A stretch of DNA of 64,000 nucleotides from NCBI RefSeq assembly GCF_018687715.1, contig NC_056765.1, positions 18,972,394 through 19,036,393 on the forward strand, given 5' to 3'. This DNA is from Carya illinoinensis. Taxonomy: Eukaryota; Streptophyta; Magnoliopsida; Fagales; Juglandaceae. This document shows, piece by piece, positions 1 through 11,800 of this stretch. The position numbers and the translations under genes are program-made. Numbering within the stretch: position 1 is the first letter of the stretch; every line of letters begins with the position of its first letter. Below the pieces are notes generated by a model. The model searched no databases and had not been told where the DNA came from. It saw only the letters and a program-made list of their open reading frames with translations.

Positions 1-1015
1 GCAGCACCAAAGTTCATAAAGATGCATTAAACTATGGTCATTCCTTTGGAAATCGACCAATAAACAACCAAAGTTTGGTTGCTCTCTCACTCCCATGTCT
101 ATTCTTTTAATTTTGTGAATGTTACTAAATATTTACTGATATGATCCAGTGAGAACGAACACATGTACAATCATATGGAAATGAGGATCGCAAATCATTC
201 AATATAATTTATAAGTTGATTAGATCTCTTTTTGACTTTATACATGTCAAACCCTCATTCATATCATTTTGGGCACATAAAAAAACTAACAGCTCCCCTT
301 GACCAAACTTTCCTTTATGTCTTTCAAATGCTTTCCATGTGCCCATTACATGTTTATCTATTAGAACTTACCTATTTGTTTTTCCTTCTTAATGTCCCAA
401 GTTAGTAAAAGCAGTAGCATTAACAAATATTCATGTCATTGTTGATGAATAAACTTAGATTGACAGATTAATAAACTTAGTTGCAGCTTATTGTTTTTGA
501 GATGCTTGTGGTGGGTGAAAATTCCAGCTTTTTTGTACTTTTTTGTTCTCTTCCATTTCTAAGTAAATTCCTGATCATTTCTACATTCTTAACCCATGAT
601 CTTTATATATCTTTCATGTAGAAAACTGAATGGCCTTTATTGGACAGCAAGCATGTTATAGTTGGAGGTGGCTTTGCTGGAACATCTAATTCATTTTTGC
701 AAAGAATAGGTGCAATAAGGGTTGGATGATTAGAGAAATTTTAGCAGTACTTTAAAATGTATCAAGCTACCCCTCCGTCTATATAAATTATAATGTAAAT
801 GAATTTATAATTTGACTTGGGTAAGGATCCTTGGGTACTTTGTTGTTATTTTCTATGTACCCTTTGTATTATTAAGTAAAGGGAATTAAATCCTAGCTGA
901 TATACTAACTTTGCTTCTAATGCAGATTAATTAATTACTGAAACTGTATGTTTCAGTAGTAATTATTTTTTTTTTAATTTTGTAATTAAGTATTTGTAGC
1001 GATTTTTAGTCGTTG
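1..1015. other. AT-rich intergenic DNA
   Basis: No convincing gene is visible. The stretch is AT-rich with scattered poly-T and poly-A runs. The only coding-like segment is a short exon-like piece at 622-729, listed separately. Confidence 0.5.
622..729 (+). pseudogene. possible 3'-terminal exon fragment, cyclophilin-like (weak)
   Basis: A CTTTCATGTAG acceptor-like sequence is followed by 35 open codons and a TGA. The peptide opens KTEW..LDSKHVIVGG, which resembles the cyclophilin strand KTEWLDGKHVVFG. In several plant cyclophilins an intron lies just before this motif. The rest (FAGTSNSFLQRIGAIRVG) does not follow the family, and no upstream exon is visible within the window. It could be a degenerate gene end entering from the left, or chance. 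Confidence 0.2.
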
Positions 1016-1612
1016 CAACTACACCAAAATTCGTTGCAAATTATCAGTTTCAGCGATTTTAGTCCTTGAAAAAAAATGCACAATGCAACAAAGGAAGCAA
1101 GCGTTGCTTTTGCGCATTTGCAACGCTTTCTATTTTTTGCAGCGATTTTAGTCCTTGCAAAAAGTATCAAAAGCAACGCTAGAATGGTATGTTGCTTTTG
1201 ATGTACACAAATTGCAGCGCTTATAAATCAATTGCAGCGATTTTAACTGTTGCAAAAAATGGCAAAAGCAACGAACTAAATGTAGCGCTGCTGTTGTTGG
1301 GGGCTATTGCAGCGAAATTTAATGATATAGCAAGGATAAATTTCGCTGTAATTGATCAAATGCAGCGCCATGGCAGTCACATGGGGTGGCCTTTTGCAGC
1401 GTGAAATTAGTGAGTTTGCAGCGGTTTAAAAACGCTGCAAATGAAGTCTTTTGCAGCATTTTTTCAATAACGTTGCTATTGATCAAAAATATCACTTTTA
1501 TACTGTCGAACATGCAAGGAGGGTAATAACGCTGCAATTGATCAATTACAGCGTTTTTTGAATGTATTTGCAACGATTTTAAGCGCTGCAAAAGGGCTAA
1601 TTTCTTGTAGTG
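1016..1612. mobile_element. non-autonomous CACTA (En/Spm)-like remnant
   Basis: The right end reads TTTCTTGTAGTG, the reverse complement of the classic CACTACAAGAAA terminus. The left end has a degenerate CAACTACACCAAAAT. Between them the motif GCAGCG or GCAACG, often followed by ATTTTAG, occurs more than a dozen times in both orientations. This resembles the subterminal transposase-binding repeats of CACTA elements. There is no transposase ORF, and no clean 3-bp target duplication could be fixed, so the left boundary is approximate. Confidence 0.6.
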
Positions 1613-3483
1613 TATGATGAATCCATATGATGCCAACAATTTGTCCAAGGATAAGTTTCAATGCCCTCGAACATATGTGGCAGGTAATTAAGGTGCATGC
1701 TTAGGGTTTTGATGATCATTTGTCGGCCAAATAGTCCATACATGCATTACTCAGGTAGGCCATGCCTGACCCAACACCAAACCAGACCCTTTTGTCTAAT
1801 CACTTTTTTATGATCTACAAAAGATGCTTTCTCTTACTAGAAAGATATGATAAATATAGCTTAGAAAGGGTATCAATACCAACCAAATAATGTTTAAATC
1901 GATAGGAATGTAATATAACAAATATAAACGTACGTTGTCCTGTTCGATCTGTTAACACCGGACACCCACCAAGGAGGGACCACAATTAAGCCAGCCCTTG
2001 TATTCAAGCAAGCAGCCGTCCTCATGTCCATTGATAATTCATGTCCATTATGAGTGTTAAGATCATCAAAAATTAAGCGATTGATCTGCAAATTATGTTC
2101 AATATACGATGAAACTATGTTATCAAAATTAAGCGAGTTTCATTTTCATGATCACATGGTATTGTTGCAAGATAGAACAACAAAATCTGTCCATTTTCAT
2201 GAACTGTCTAATTACATTCTTAATTAGATCATTTACATATGGCAGTTGATCATACTGATCACTTTGACATCATTTTTCACATGCCCCACCTTGAAATCAC
2301 CATGTTTTCATGAAATCCTTGAAATCACCATGTTTTCATGAAATAATGGAAATTAGTTACATTAATTTTTTTAAAATATATAGTTATTTATTTGAGTTTT
2401 TCGATAAAAGTTTTAAAAATTAGACTTTCAATCTTTTTAAGTGATTAAAATATTTTTTTATAAATTTATCAAATATAATATTATTTCTTTAAAAGAGTTT
2501 TTAAACAATTAAAAATGTTTTTTAAACTTTTAAATTCAATCCTATACATTCTCTTGGTGTGAACAGGATAAGAGCAGTAGCTTAATTACCCTTGTGTTTA
2601 TTAATTACGAGATCATTAAATTTAGTTTAGGTAGGTAATTCCCTACAAATGTGTATATAATATAGGCTTTGATCGGCAAATTAATTCAGGCGTTTTCTTG
2701 ATAATTAATTTTTTTTTTTTTTTTCCGCAGTCGTAGCACGTACGTTCCTGAAATTGCAGGTGTGGGTAGGTCCGGTTTGCTGTTAGTGACATATGTCAAC
2801 CTCGTCTCAATTTATTTTATATAATTATTATAATTTTTTTAAATTTTAATATAAAATATAATAAATTAATTAATTTTTTTAAAATTTTAAATTATAATAA
2901 TATTATTAAAAAATAATATTTTATTTAATTTTTAATTTTTATCCCAATTTAACTCAATCCTCCTCTCCCTCCTCACACAATTTTAGAATTTTAGACTTGT
3001 CCACTGAAAAAAATAATCAATACGAAGTAGTTAGTAGTTCTATGGTGACAAGCATGCATGCTGGTGAACAGTGAGGCGCTTGAGAAGATGTCAGCTGTTA
3101 TGTCGCCTGTGACCTGTTTGATAATTTATTAGTGGGAAAATGGTACTTCAACCGATGATTAATTGAGATTTTTTTATTTAATTTTTTAATTTAATGATTA
3201 AGACATTAAATATTAATAAATTGGTATCTTTTTTAAAAAAAAAATTAAAACTGTATAAAAATAATTAAAAGAAAAGAAGAAAAAGAAATTACATTTGCAC
3301 TCATCGGTTCGATCCTAATTTAAATTAGTATTAATTAATAAAGAATAATATCTGCCTATGCAGACAAAGGAGGTTGAATTATCCATATAAAGATTTTATT
3401 TTTTATTTTTTATTTTTTTTAACTGAGTTATTTTTTTCAGAAAGACATGCGCAAGTTATTTTTCATAAATAAATAAGAGAAGT
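1613..3483. other. intergenic DNA with small repeats
   Basis: No gene is recognisable. A 28-bp direct duplication lies at 2289-2344. The stretch at about 2350-2560 is an inverted partial copy of the hAT-like MITE seen at 38125-38470. The stretch at about 2795-2960 is an AT-rich copy of the family with a complete member at 34565-34945. The short ORF at 1894-2091 lacks codon structure and has no recognisable domain. Confidence 0.45.
2289..2344. repeat. 28-bp tandem duplication
   Basis: Two identical 28-bp units (2289-2316 and 2317-2344), each beginning CCTTGAAATCACC, lie head to tail. Confidence 0.9.
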
Positions 3484-5485
3484 TGTGACACCCCAAGTCC
3501 CCACGCACGGACACGGAAAAATTGAGATGTCCGGATAATGACAATCCAGGTCACCATCCTATCGACGAGTGTCAAATGTGTGTAAAAGTAACAAATGTGC
3601 ACGAAGAAACACGCAGATTTAGCAAAATCATATAACTAAATACTAGAATTTTTCTTATTTAAATATAAAGATGTTTAAAACATACATAATAAAATATTAC
3701 GTAACACAAATATTATTCAAAGCAACAACAAGATATTAACTTCAACTCAGAACTCCGACGGAGCCGCATCTTCGGGCTCAGCCTCCTCCTCTTCCTCAAA
3801 CTCTGCAACAAAATCTACGGTACCAAAAATGGTGTCGCAAGTAAGTAAAATCCAAACACCACTAGATAAAAACATATAAAACTCAAATAATATGCATGAA
3901 AGGATGCCAATGCTCAAAACCCATGAAATCATATTTTTCCACGCAAGCCAAAAATCCCATTTAGCCCAAAAAGACCTTTCCAAATATCCCGCCAAAAGTC
4001 ACATTTGGCCCATATCCAACTCAAACCATTAACCAATTAATCCGTATGCACCATGACCTCTCCTAAGGGTCATCCGCACACCCTGGCTCCTATGCCACAT
4101 TGCAGGTAACGATCACGCGTGTGACACCTAAACGAGTGATGCCCAGTTTCGCGCCCCGCGCGTTCGTAGCCAAGCATCCTCTAGCCCTCGCCAACGAAGG
4201 GCCACGAAGTCGGTGCGTAGAGCGATGCCCCCGCTCCTGTCGTCGCCCAGCGACAATTCAGGGGACGTCACTCAGTATATTATGCTCCCGAATGACCAGA
4301 GGAGCTCTACCGAGATAATAACCCATCTAGGCTTGAGCTCGTGAGACACACGCTCCCAAAATCCATTTACGCCAATAAAACGAAATTTTCTCAATTTAAT
4401 TAAAATGCACATATATGCAATATGTAACGCACGCCTCATGGCACAAATAACCAAGCAATCACAAACAGTCAAAACTAAGCACTCCGTCCTCAATCCATCC
4501 GACCCCCGAACTCCTCGAACTCAGTCCGGAATCAACTAACCAATAGATAAATATTTATTGAATGAGCAAAATATATTTAAATCTAAAAGTAAGGTTTGGA
4601 AAATACTTACAACGCTATATATTAATTTTCGATGAATCGGTGTGCAACAAAAGGTGAAAGAAAAGTAACGTAACAGTGAAATTTCACTGTAGCTGTGGGT
4701 TATAAAATACCCACTTTTGAACGGGGACAAACTAAAGCTCGGGATTGATAGGGAATGGTTTAGGGATGTTTATGAAGTTAAGGGAATTGGAGTTTGGCCA
4801 TGGGTGGTGGCGAAAATGGCGGTAGGAGGCCAAAATACCAAAATCGGAAAGCTAGCTCATGGGGACTATTCCGGCGACGGATTGAGGCCGGAAATGGGTG
4901 GGTTAGGATGGCAAGGAGTCGATGATGAAGTGGTGAAGAGGTGGTGGCCGGAGGTAGAGCGACGGCGGCAAATCGGGGCTAAAACCGTGCGGCTTGATAG
5001 TGACTTTCTGACTAAACGGCGGCACAATTGGGGATGAAAGTTAGTGAAGTGGTTTACCGGAAGGAAGGGAAGAGATTGATGATGGTGATGTGCTGCACGG
5101 TGGCTAGCGACGGTGGGTCTGGGCGGTTGGACGGAACGGCGTGAGGGAGAGGAGAGAGAAAAAGAAACACGCACGGGGGAGAAAGGGAAAGCACGGGGAA
5201 GAAGGAAAGAAAGAAAAAGAAGGAAAAGGAAAAAGAAAAAGGAAAAAGAAAAAAGAAAAAGAAAAGATGGGGGAAAAGAAATAAGGTCCAGTCCTCACTC
5301 CGGAAACCAAAACAGATCCACCGAAAACGATATTAAAAACTGTAAAACGACTAAATAAATTAAACACAACATCAAATAAATTAAAAACTAATTAAAATAC
5401 AATAATTTAAAATAAATAAACTAATATATTAATTAAATTAAAAACAATCATTCAGTGAAAATGCACGTAAAAGCGGGTCATCACA
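3484..5485 (+). mobile_element. Ty3/gypsy-type solo LTR (2002 bp)
   Basis: It begins TGTGACACCCC and ends GGGTCATCACA, the TG...CA form of many plant gypsy (Tekay-like) LTRs. It is flanked by GAAGT and TAAGT, a 5-bp target duplication with one mismatch. A TATAAAATACC box lies at about 4700, near 60% of the length, followed by a GC-rich and then purine-rich stretch, which suggests + orientation. No primer site, polypurine tract or coding domain adjoins it, so it is a solo LTR. The ORFs inside it (such as 4717-5037 and 5113-5358) are in low-complexity or noncoding LTR sequence. Confidence 0.75.
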
Positions 5486-6936
5486 TAAGTATTTTGGTTA
5501 TAAAGAAGTTTTTAAAAAATAAGTTTATAAATTGATGTAATTTGATATGATACGTCAAATTATAAAATTATTTTTATTATAAAATAAATATAATATATTA
5601 TATAAAATAATATCAATTTATAAATTTATTTATAAAACAGTATAGCACGTTTCAATAAATAAACTACCAGTAAAAAAGGTAAAGTGAGGCGGTTAAAGGA
5701 AAATAAAAAAATAAAAAAAAAAAAAGAGGAAGAAAGAAAGAGAGAGAGTATATATATAGAGAATTGAAGTCCGACTCAAGATTAATTAAGGTTGATGCAA
5801 AGTACCAAATTAAAATACGATATGCCACAATTAGTAATTTGAAGAGACACTAACGGTAGCTAGACGTTCAAATTCCAGTGTTCGCCGTTGAGCAGCATAT
5901 TGTTACCAAGAATAATGCTAGTTTGTCCTTTTATTTTTTATTATTATTTTTTTTTTATTTTGATCATGTATTTAATTTTTTTATTTATTGATTAAGAAAG
6001 TGACTATTTGTATATTGATTTATTTTTTATTTTTTTAAGAAATAAAAAAAATGAATAAAAAAATTAAAAAAGAAAATTTTATCTAAGAGACACGCCCAAC
6101 GGTCACTAAAGGACGGCACCCTAGTAGTAAGTCAGTTGTGGCCAGTTATTTTTTACGAAAATGACTATTTTTTTACTTAAATAAATCTGTTTTGATTGTA
6201 AATAATCATTTTTATCGTATATAAGGAATCATAAATAGTTATTTGTCTTGTATTGAATATTTTTGCCGTACTACTCATTATTCTCCACATGATATCTATT
6301 GTTAATATGAGACCAGTGTGCTGGAAATTTGCAAAAGAGAACTTATAAAAGAATTGGCTAATTATTTATGAAAAATGAATGTTTAGTTACAAAGAGATTT
6401 AAAAAAAAAATTCATAAACTAATGTGACACATTACATTATAAAATTATTTTAATTATAAATTAGATCTAATATATCATATGAAGTTTTTTTGATATAGGT
6501 TTACTTAAAAAAAAATTAAAAAAAAATTAAAAAAGAAGTTATCTCACATTATAGGTTTACTTTTGACGAGGTGTGGATATTTTCGTTTTGAACATTATAG
6601 TCATGATAACCATTCGTTTTCCCAAGTGAGTATCCGTAACTGTTTCACAAGTTTTCTTAGAAAAGATGCATATTCTCACTCGAAGAACCCAAAAGAGAGA
6701 GCACAGAAAAAAAGTTCAACTCTTTTAGACACCGGCTGTCTACATTTTGATTTTCTCCCCTCATGACTCCTTTGAGTCCTTTCATCATATAATTTTATCA
6801 CCTTCCGTTCATTGTGGGGCCTCTAATCTTTGTATTTCATACCAAGCGCAAACCCATACTTTTCCAAGACATCACCTACTTTAATTCCAAATTATCTGTC
6901 CCACCGACTCCCCCCCTGCATTTATGCATAGTGCTG
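5486..6936. other. AT-rich upstream region of the XTH gene with MITE-like pieces
   Basis: No gene is seen. About 5518-5640 and 6398-6510 are members of a small family built around ATTATAAAATTATTTTTATTATAAA, also found near 31405-31535 and 44765-44895. About 5930-6075 is a further AT-rich repeat. The last few hundred bases before the TATA box are presumably the gene promoter. Confidence 0.45.
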
Positions 6937-6943
6937 TATAAAT
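6937..6943 (+). promoter_or_regulatory. TATA box of the XTH gene
   Basis: TATAAAT lies in GTGCTGTATAAATGCAG. A start of transcription about 30 bp downstream would fall at about 6967-6970. That leaves the upstream ATG (6967) at or before the cap and favours the ATG at 6994. Confidence 0.6.
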
Positions 6944-6993
6944 GCAGTACTCTAATCTTTGCCACAATGCCATCTCATTCCTCCTCTCTCTTC

Positions 6994-8601
6994 ATGGCTC
7001 GGCCTCTATGGTTTCTTACTCTATGTTTCATGATTTCTTCAAGTAGTGCTGAGGGTCCACCTTCACCTGGCTACTACCCAAGTTCCAAAATCAATTCCAT
7101 AAGCTTCCTCCAAGGCTTTAGAAACCTCTGGGGTCCTCAGAATCAGAGAGCTGACCAGGGCTCAATAGCACTCTCGCTTGATAGTAGCTCAGGTATTCAT
7201 GTGATCATTCTCACTTCAAGATTCTTTATTAGTTTGTGCAGTAGATTCTAATCTTTGGCACTGCTTATTGTTTCAATTTATAACCTGATCAGTTGCTGCC
7301 TTTTTTCAAAATATGTACAGGAAGTGGTTTCAAGTCACTGCATCCATATCGTTCTGGGTATTTTGGTGCTGCCATCAAGCTCCAACCTGGTTATACTGCT
7401 GGGGTCATTACTTCATTTTATGTAAGTATCGATAACATGGCCTTTTGTTGATTGAAAAGATGATTAGTTTATTTCTGGAAAGTAACTTTTGTTTCTTTGA
7501 TTGGGGAATGATAGCTTTCAAACAACCAAGACTACCCTGGGAACCACGATGAAATCGACATTGAGTTCCTTGGAACTACAACAGATAAGCCGTATATTTT
7601 GCAGACGAATGTATATGTCGGTGGAAGTGGAGACAGAAATATTATTGGAAGAGAGATGAGGTTTCATCTCTGGTTTGATCCAACCCAAGATTATCACAGA
7701 TATGCTGTACTTTGGAGACCCAGTGAGATAATGTAATTAGTTACACTTTTTCTTAATTTGTGGGGGTACTAATGTAAGAACACATTTTACATAGTCATAG
7801 TACTTTTATGTAGACATGACGTGAGTTAATTGCATGCTTAAGTAGTAATTAGTTTATTGTTCCATACATTTCCCTTTTATGTAGACATGATATGATTCAT
7901 GTGTGACATGACTAATATGTTGTTGTTCTTTTAGCAATTATGGTGTATTCATATTCAAAAACTCTATATGTAGATTTTGCAGTCATTTTTACATATTTCT
8001 TGCCCACCTCACTGATGTGATTAGCTACGTTAATTTTTTTTAATATAAAATAATTATTTTAATCAATCACATCAGTAAAATATGCATAAAGTATGCAAAA
8101 GTAATTATATATAACAAAACTCTTTGATATTTATACTATTAATATATATATACACACACATGTATTGCTAGTGCATGAATAAGTCGGTATTCTCCTTCTA
8201 TAGCTATAAATTACTTGTGATCTTATCCTGTAATTTCCAGATTCCTAGTGGACGATGTGCCAATCAGGACGTATCCAAGGAAAAGCGATTCCACATTTCC
8301 ACTAAGACCAATGTATCTGTACGGATCGATTTGGGATGCATCATCCTGGGCAACTGAGGACGGAAAATACAAAGCCGATTATCACTACCAACCCTTCATT
8401 GGAAGGTACACAGATTTCAAGCTAGACGGTTGTGCCGCCGATGGGCCTGCATCGTGCCGTCCACCGTCTGCTTCGCCCGATAGCTCCGGCGGCCTGACCC
8501 AACAGCAGCACTCGGCCATGGCATGGGTCCAGGGGAACTATATGGTTTACAACTACTGTCGGGATCCAAAGAGAGACCACACCCTCACACCCGAGTGTTA
8601 G
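6994..8601 (+). CDS. xyloglucan endotransglucosylase/hydrolase, group III-A (XTH31/32-like)
   Basis: The coding sequence joins 6994-7192, 7321-7421, 7515-7732 and 8241-8601; all introns are GT-AG, giving 292 residues. A secreted cell-wall GH16 enzyme is expected, cutting xyloglucan and rejoining or hydrolysing it. The signal peptide is [19 protein letters not shown]. The catalytic motif [12 protein letters not shown] spans residues 111-122, with nucleophile Glu113, Asp115 and acid/base Glu117. The C-terminal XET_C domain has Cys237, Cys245, Cys279 and Cys292. The opening [12 protein letters not shown] and motifs such as [18 protein letters not shown] and [12 protein letters not shown] match AtXTH31/32-type proteins, some of which are mainly hydrolases. 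That activity is family knowledge, not visible here. An in-frame ATG at 6967 would add nine residues; 6994 is preferred because of the TATA spacing and a cleaner signal peptide. Intron 3 (508 bp) holds a MITE-like insert. The gene appears intact. Confidence 0.95.
7955..8110. mobile_element. MITE-like insert in XTH intron 3
   Basis: The core TAATATAAAATAATTATTTT..ATCAATCA, flanked by CTGATGTGATTAG and TGCATAAAGTATGCAAAAG, closely resembles the repeat at 36677-36900. It lies wholly inside intron 3. Ends are approximate. Confidence 0.5.
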
Positions 8602-8628
8602 TATGAAAAAACTGTCTTTATAAATGGT

Positions 8629-8655
8629 ATCTATATATATATATATATATATATT
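8629..8655. repeat. AT dinucleotide microsatellite in the XTH 3' region
   Basis: About eleven uninterrupted TA units lie 30-50 bp after the XTH stop codon, probably in the 3' UTR. A possible polyadenylation signal (AATAAA) occurs near 8840. Confidence 0.85.
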
Positions 8656-9650
8656 GGTGTGGTGAACTATCACAGTTATTTGGGTTTGGGAACAGTTTGT
8701 TATGTCCGGGGGTCTTGAGATGGGTCCACGCTTGCGAAAAATAGGTGCAAGAGTTGTTGAGCGTCCAAGCCCCCTAAGACATGCAGTGTTTTGTGCTTTA
8801 TCTTCTGCCATATTGGATTCTGTTGAATTATTATAGTTGAATAAATTGAGAGAAAAATAAAAAAAGTCATACTTGTTTGATTTTTATATAATTTTTATAT
8901 GGAAAAATCTTCTTGTCATCCTCACACTTCACACAACACATTTATTTTAATTTTTTTTTTCATTTTTTCTATAATAAATATGTAGTGTGTGGATGATAAA
9001 TAGAATAATTTAATTAATTTAATAAGAATAAAATAAAAAAAATAATATTTTAATATATAAAGTGTGTGGTGTGGGATGATGTGTAGCATTCCTCATAACC
9101 GCGGAAGCTAGTGAACTGATAAGTGCGAATGCACCTTTTTATTTTTTTCTTCTTCTCTTTTAATCATTTTTTACACAGTTTTAAATAGTTTAAAAAAATT
9201 AAAAAATTTAAATTTACTATTATTCACTTCCTTAACCATGCATTAAGTAAAAAAATAATAATAAAAAAAAAATTCAATCGTTCGCTTTTATCTGTTTCAA
9301 CTAGCATTTTCCATATAATATTTATGGCTTGGGATACTTTATTTTGGTGCTGGCGGACCAGATCAAGGTAATATTACGCAGTGTAGCGGCCAACAGAGTC
9401 GCTAAAATGGCTTCATTATTTTAGTATAGCCACATTTCTCCGTATCATAAAAATCATAGGAAAAGGGACCAAACACTTTAACACTCGGAATAAAAGACAA
9501 ATATTACATGTCAACAAAAGATCTTGAGCTTCCCACTGATCGATCATGTAAACCATAAATAGTACTCAGAACATGCCAAAACAAATAGTTGTCTACTACC
9601 AGTACCGTTCTTATTTTTATATATAATATATTAAGCTTTTATGAGCAGAT
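8656..9650. other. intergenic DNA downstream of XTH
   Basis: AT-rich with poly-A and poly-T runs. No gene or clear element end is visible. Confidence 0.45.
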
Positions 9651-9735
9651 GTCTGCTTTTAAAGAACAGCTTCAGTCCCATCTATGATAAGTCTTCTTTT
9701 CGTTTCTCTCTGGACGAAGAAAAGTTAGAGGAGAG

Positions 9736-9950
9736 AGTCTCTCTCTACTCCCATTGAGTAGAGAGAAGGTATTCAGTCGTTTTCTACTTTTTCTGAGTAG
9801 AATACGATGGTGAAAGGGATTTTTTTGGCAGTGGTGTCTCTTTACTCCCATTGAGTAGAGAAGGTATTAAGTCGTTTTCTATTTTTTATGAGTAGAATAT
9901 GACGAGTAGAATATGACAGTGAGAAGGGATTTCTATGGCAGTGGTGTCGC
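9736..9950 (+). repeat. two tandem 5'-UTR monomers of the LINE
   Basis: Units of about 102 and 113 bp share TACTCCCATTGAGTAGAG, AGTCGTTTTCTA, GAGTAGAATA and GGCAGTGGTGTC in the same order. They precede the ORF1 start, where promoters of some L1 families carry repeated monomers. Confidence 0.7.
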
Positions 9951-9953
9951 GGA

Positions 9954-11056
9954 ATGGAGGAGTTGGGGGAGGCTTAAGAACATATGTCGCTTAATGATAT
10001 TGAGAAGGAAGGAATAGAGGTCATGATCAGGGACGGGGAAGGTGCTGAAGATTTGGGAGAAAGGAGTCTGATTGGAAAAATTAGTATGGATAGACATATC
10101 GGCAAAGAGGTTATGCGTTCCACTATAATGAAAGTGTGAGAGTTGGAAAACCTTTAGTCCTCAAAGAAATTATGATAGGTCCCAACAATTTACAAATGCC
10201 GGAAATAAAGAAACAATTCTCTTCGGGTGAGAATGAACCACAACTTTTACTGAAAATACTTGATGATCCTTTACGATAGTACGGTTTGTTTAAATAAACA
10301 AGCCATGAACAAACAACCCGAAATACAAGGAAAAATAACAACCAACAAAATGGACTTAGTTCACGTAAAACAGAGTATGAAACAGAGTACTCAATAAACT
10401 GAAATGAAACAACGTAAAACTCGCAACACTGCGTAAAACTTGCAACCACTTCTTTCTGCACGTAGAACGGCCAAGACCCAGTCCCCTCCTGCACGTTCTC
10501 TCTCTTTCCTACGTTGCATGCACCATGCAAAGGTCCCACCCGTTCCCTGCTGCTCATCCCAAATACTTGGGATTCGGCTTATGGCCTCTCTCAGAACGTC
10601 TCGGCCTATCAAATTAATCCAAATATCTATGTGATTATGTTTGCTAATACCAAGGATAAGGATCGAGTACTAGAAGGGAGGCCATGATTGTTTGATAATA
10701 GTTTGTTGGTGCTAAAGCCGTTTGATGGAGTTACTCAGCCAGACAAGCTCACCTTTAATACAGAATTATTTTGGATTCAATTGCATAATTTACCAATGTT
10801 GTGTATGTATTCTCAAATTGGGAAATAGATTGGTAAGTCTTTGAGAAGAGTAGAAGTGGTGGATACGCTAGAGGATGGTGTTGGATGGGCTAGTTATTTA
10901 CGAGTGAGAGTAGAACTTGAGTTGTACCAGTCTTTGCCAAGGGGATGTACGATTACATTCAACAACTCTAACATGTGGGTGCCATTGAAACATGAGAAAT
11001 TGCCGAAGTTCTGTTTGAGGTGTGGTAAAATGCTACATGAGAAAATGGATGTCTAG
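9954..11056 (+). pseudogene. LINE ORF1 (DUF4283 / zinc-knuckle RNA-binding protein), broken
   Basis: Opens MEELGEA; later frames give GERSLIGKISMDRHIGKEV and, after an interruption, LVLKPFDGVTQPDKL, FWIQLHNLPM, and WVPLKHEKLPKFCLRCGKMLH. These are typical of the DUF4283 domain and first half of the CCHC knuckle in plant LINE ORF1, a nucleic-acid-binding particle protein. Several stops are present (for example TAA at 9981 and TGA in KV*EL). About 430 bp of unrelated sequence splits the domain at roughly 10188-10613. The knuckle loses its normal end (HEKMDV then TAG). Confidence 0.8.
10188..10613. other. unidentified 0.43-kb insertion within LINE ORF1
   Basis: LINE ORF1 reads PLVLKEIMIGPNN up to about 10187 and resumes as NIYVIMFANTKDKDRV at about 10613. 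The intervening sequence has no LINE similarity that I recognise, a different base composition, and no clear terminal repeats. Short ORFs on both strands here are not supported. A clean target duplication was not found. Confidence 0.5.
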
Positions 11057-11800
11057 AGTTGAACAAAGCTATTAGTAGGGGAAAAGTGAAGGAATTTCAA
11101 TATGAATCATGGCTAAGGGCGAGCAATGGAGGTAGGAACAAAGGGGTAGTTTAACAGGTTAGTGGGAATGGCTTGAAGCTGCAGGAGGTAAAGGGAGATC
11201 GGATCAGCCATGATCTAGTAGCGTATTTTGTGTCTGACGAGGCGATAAGGTGGTTACGGAGGCCGCAAGTTTAGGAGAGAGGTGTGGGTTAGATACTAAA
11301 CAAATAAAAGAGAAGCATTTTCAAAAAGTTTTGAGGATAAAAAGTCTGGTGGAGAGTGAGGAGGATTCTTAGGGGTGGGAAGGTTTATCATCAGTTCAAA
11401 AGGAGATAATGAGTGCAAGCATTGGTCAAGGAAGGAATATGGGCTAGATGCATTGGTGGGCTATGACACAAGAGGCCCATTAGAAGTTGAAGCCCAACAA
11501 AAGACGGTTGATGAAGGGGGAAGTCCATACTAGAACAAGAACAAGCAGCTTGATACTAGTGGTGGTGGTGTTGAAAGGAAAGTAACCTTAACTAGAAATT
11601 CTTGGAAGAGGAGGGCGCGTTTTTTTGGAATACCAAACAAGGTATCTTCTCTATCTTTGGATAGGAAACAAGGCTTGTTCCTATGAGATGAACTTGATGA
11701 GGATAGGTTGGGTACGAGGCGTAGAACTAAACGAATGGGGGAGGAGTTTCCTTTGTTTGTTGAAATAATGATGGCTGATAATCTGCCCCGTTGAGAGCCA
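11057..11800 (+). other. LINE ORF1 C-terminal / inter-ORF region
   Basis: Continues the LINE sense strand with many stops in all frames. Glycine- and lysine-rich fragments are compatible with a decayed ORF1 tail. No recognisable domain. Confidence 0.4.

Noticed and set aside
5104..5367. Opposing ORFs (Arg/Lys-rich on +, Phe/Ser-rich on -)
   Set aside because: They come from a purine-rich low-complexity stretch inside a solo LTR.
6814..7251. XTH starting at the ATG at 6814
   Set aside because: This start lies upstream of the TATA box and the added residues do not resemble an XTH N-terminus.
8422..8811. 129-codon minus ORF over XTH exon 4
   Set aside because: Antisense shadow of the XTH coding exon running into an AT microsatellite.
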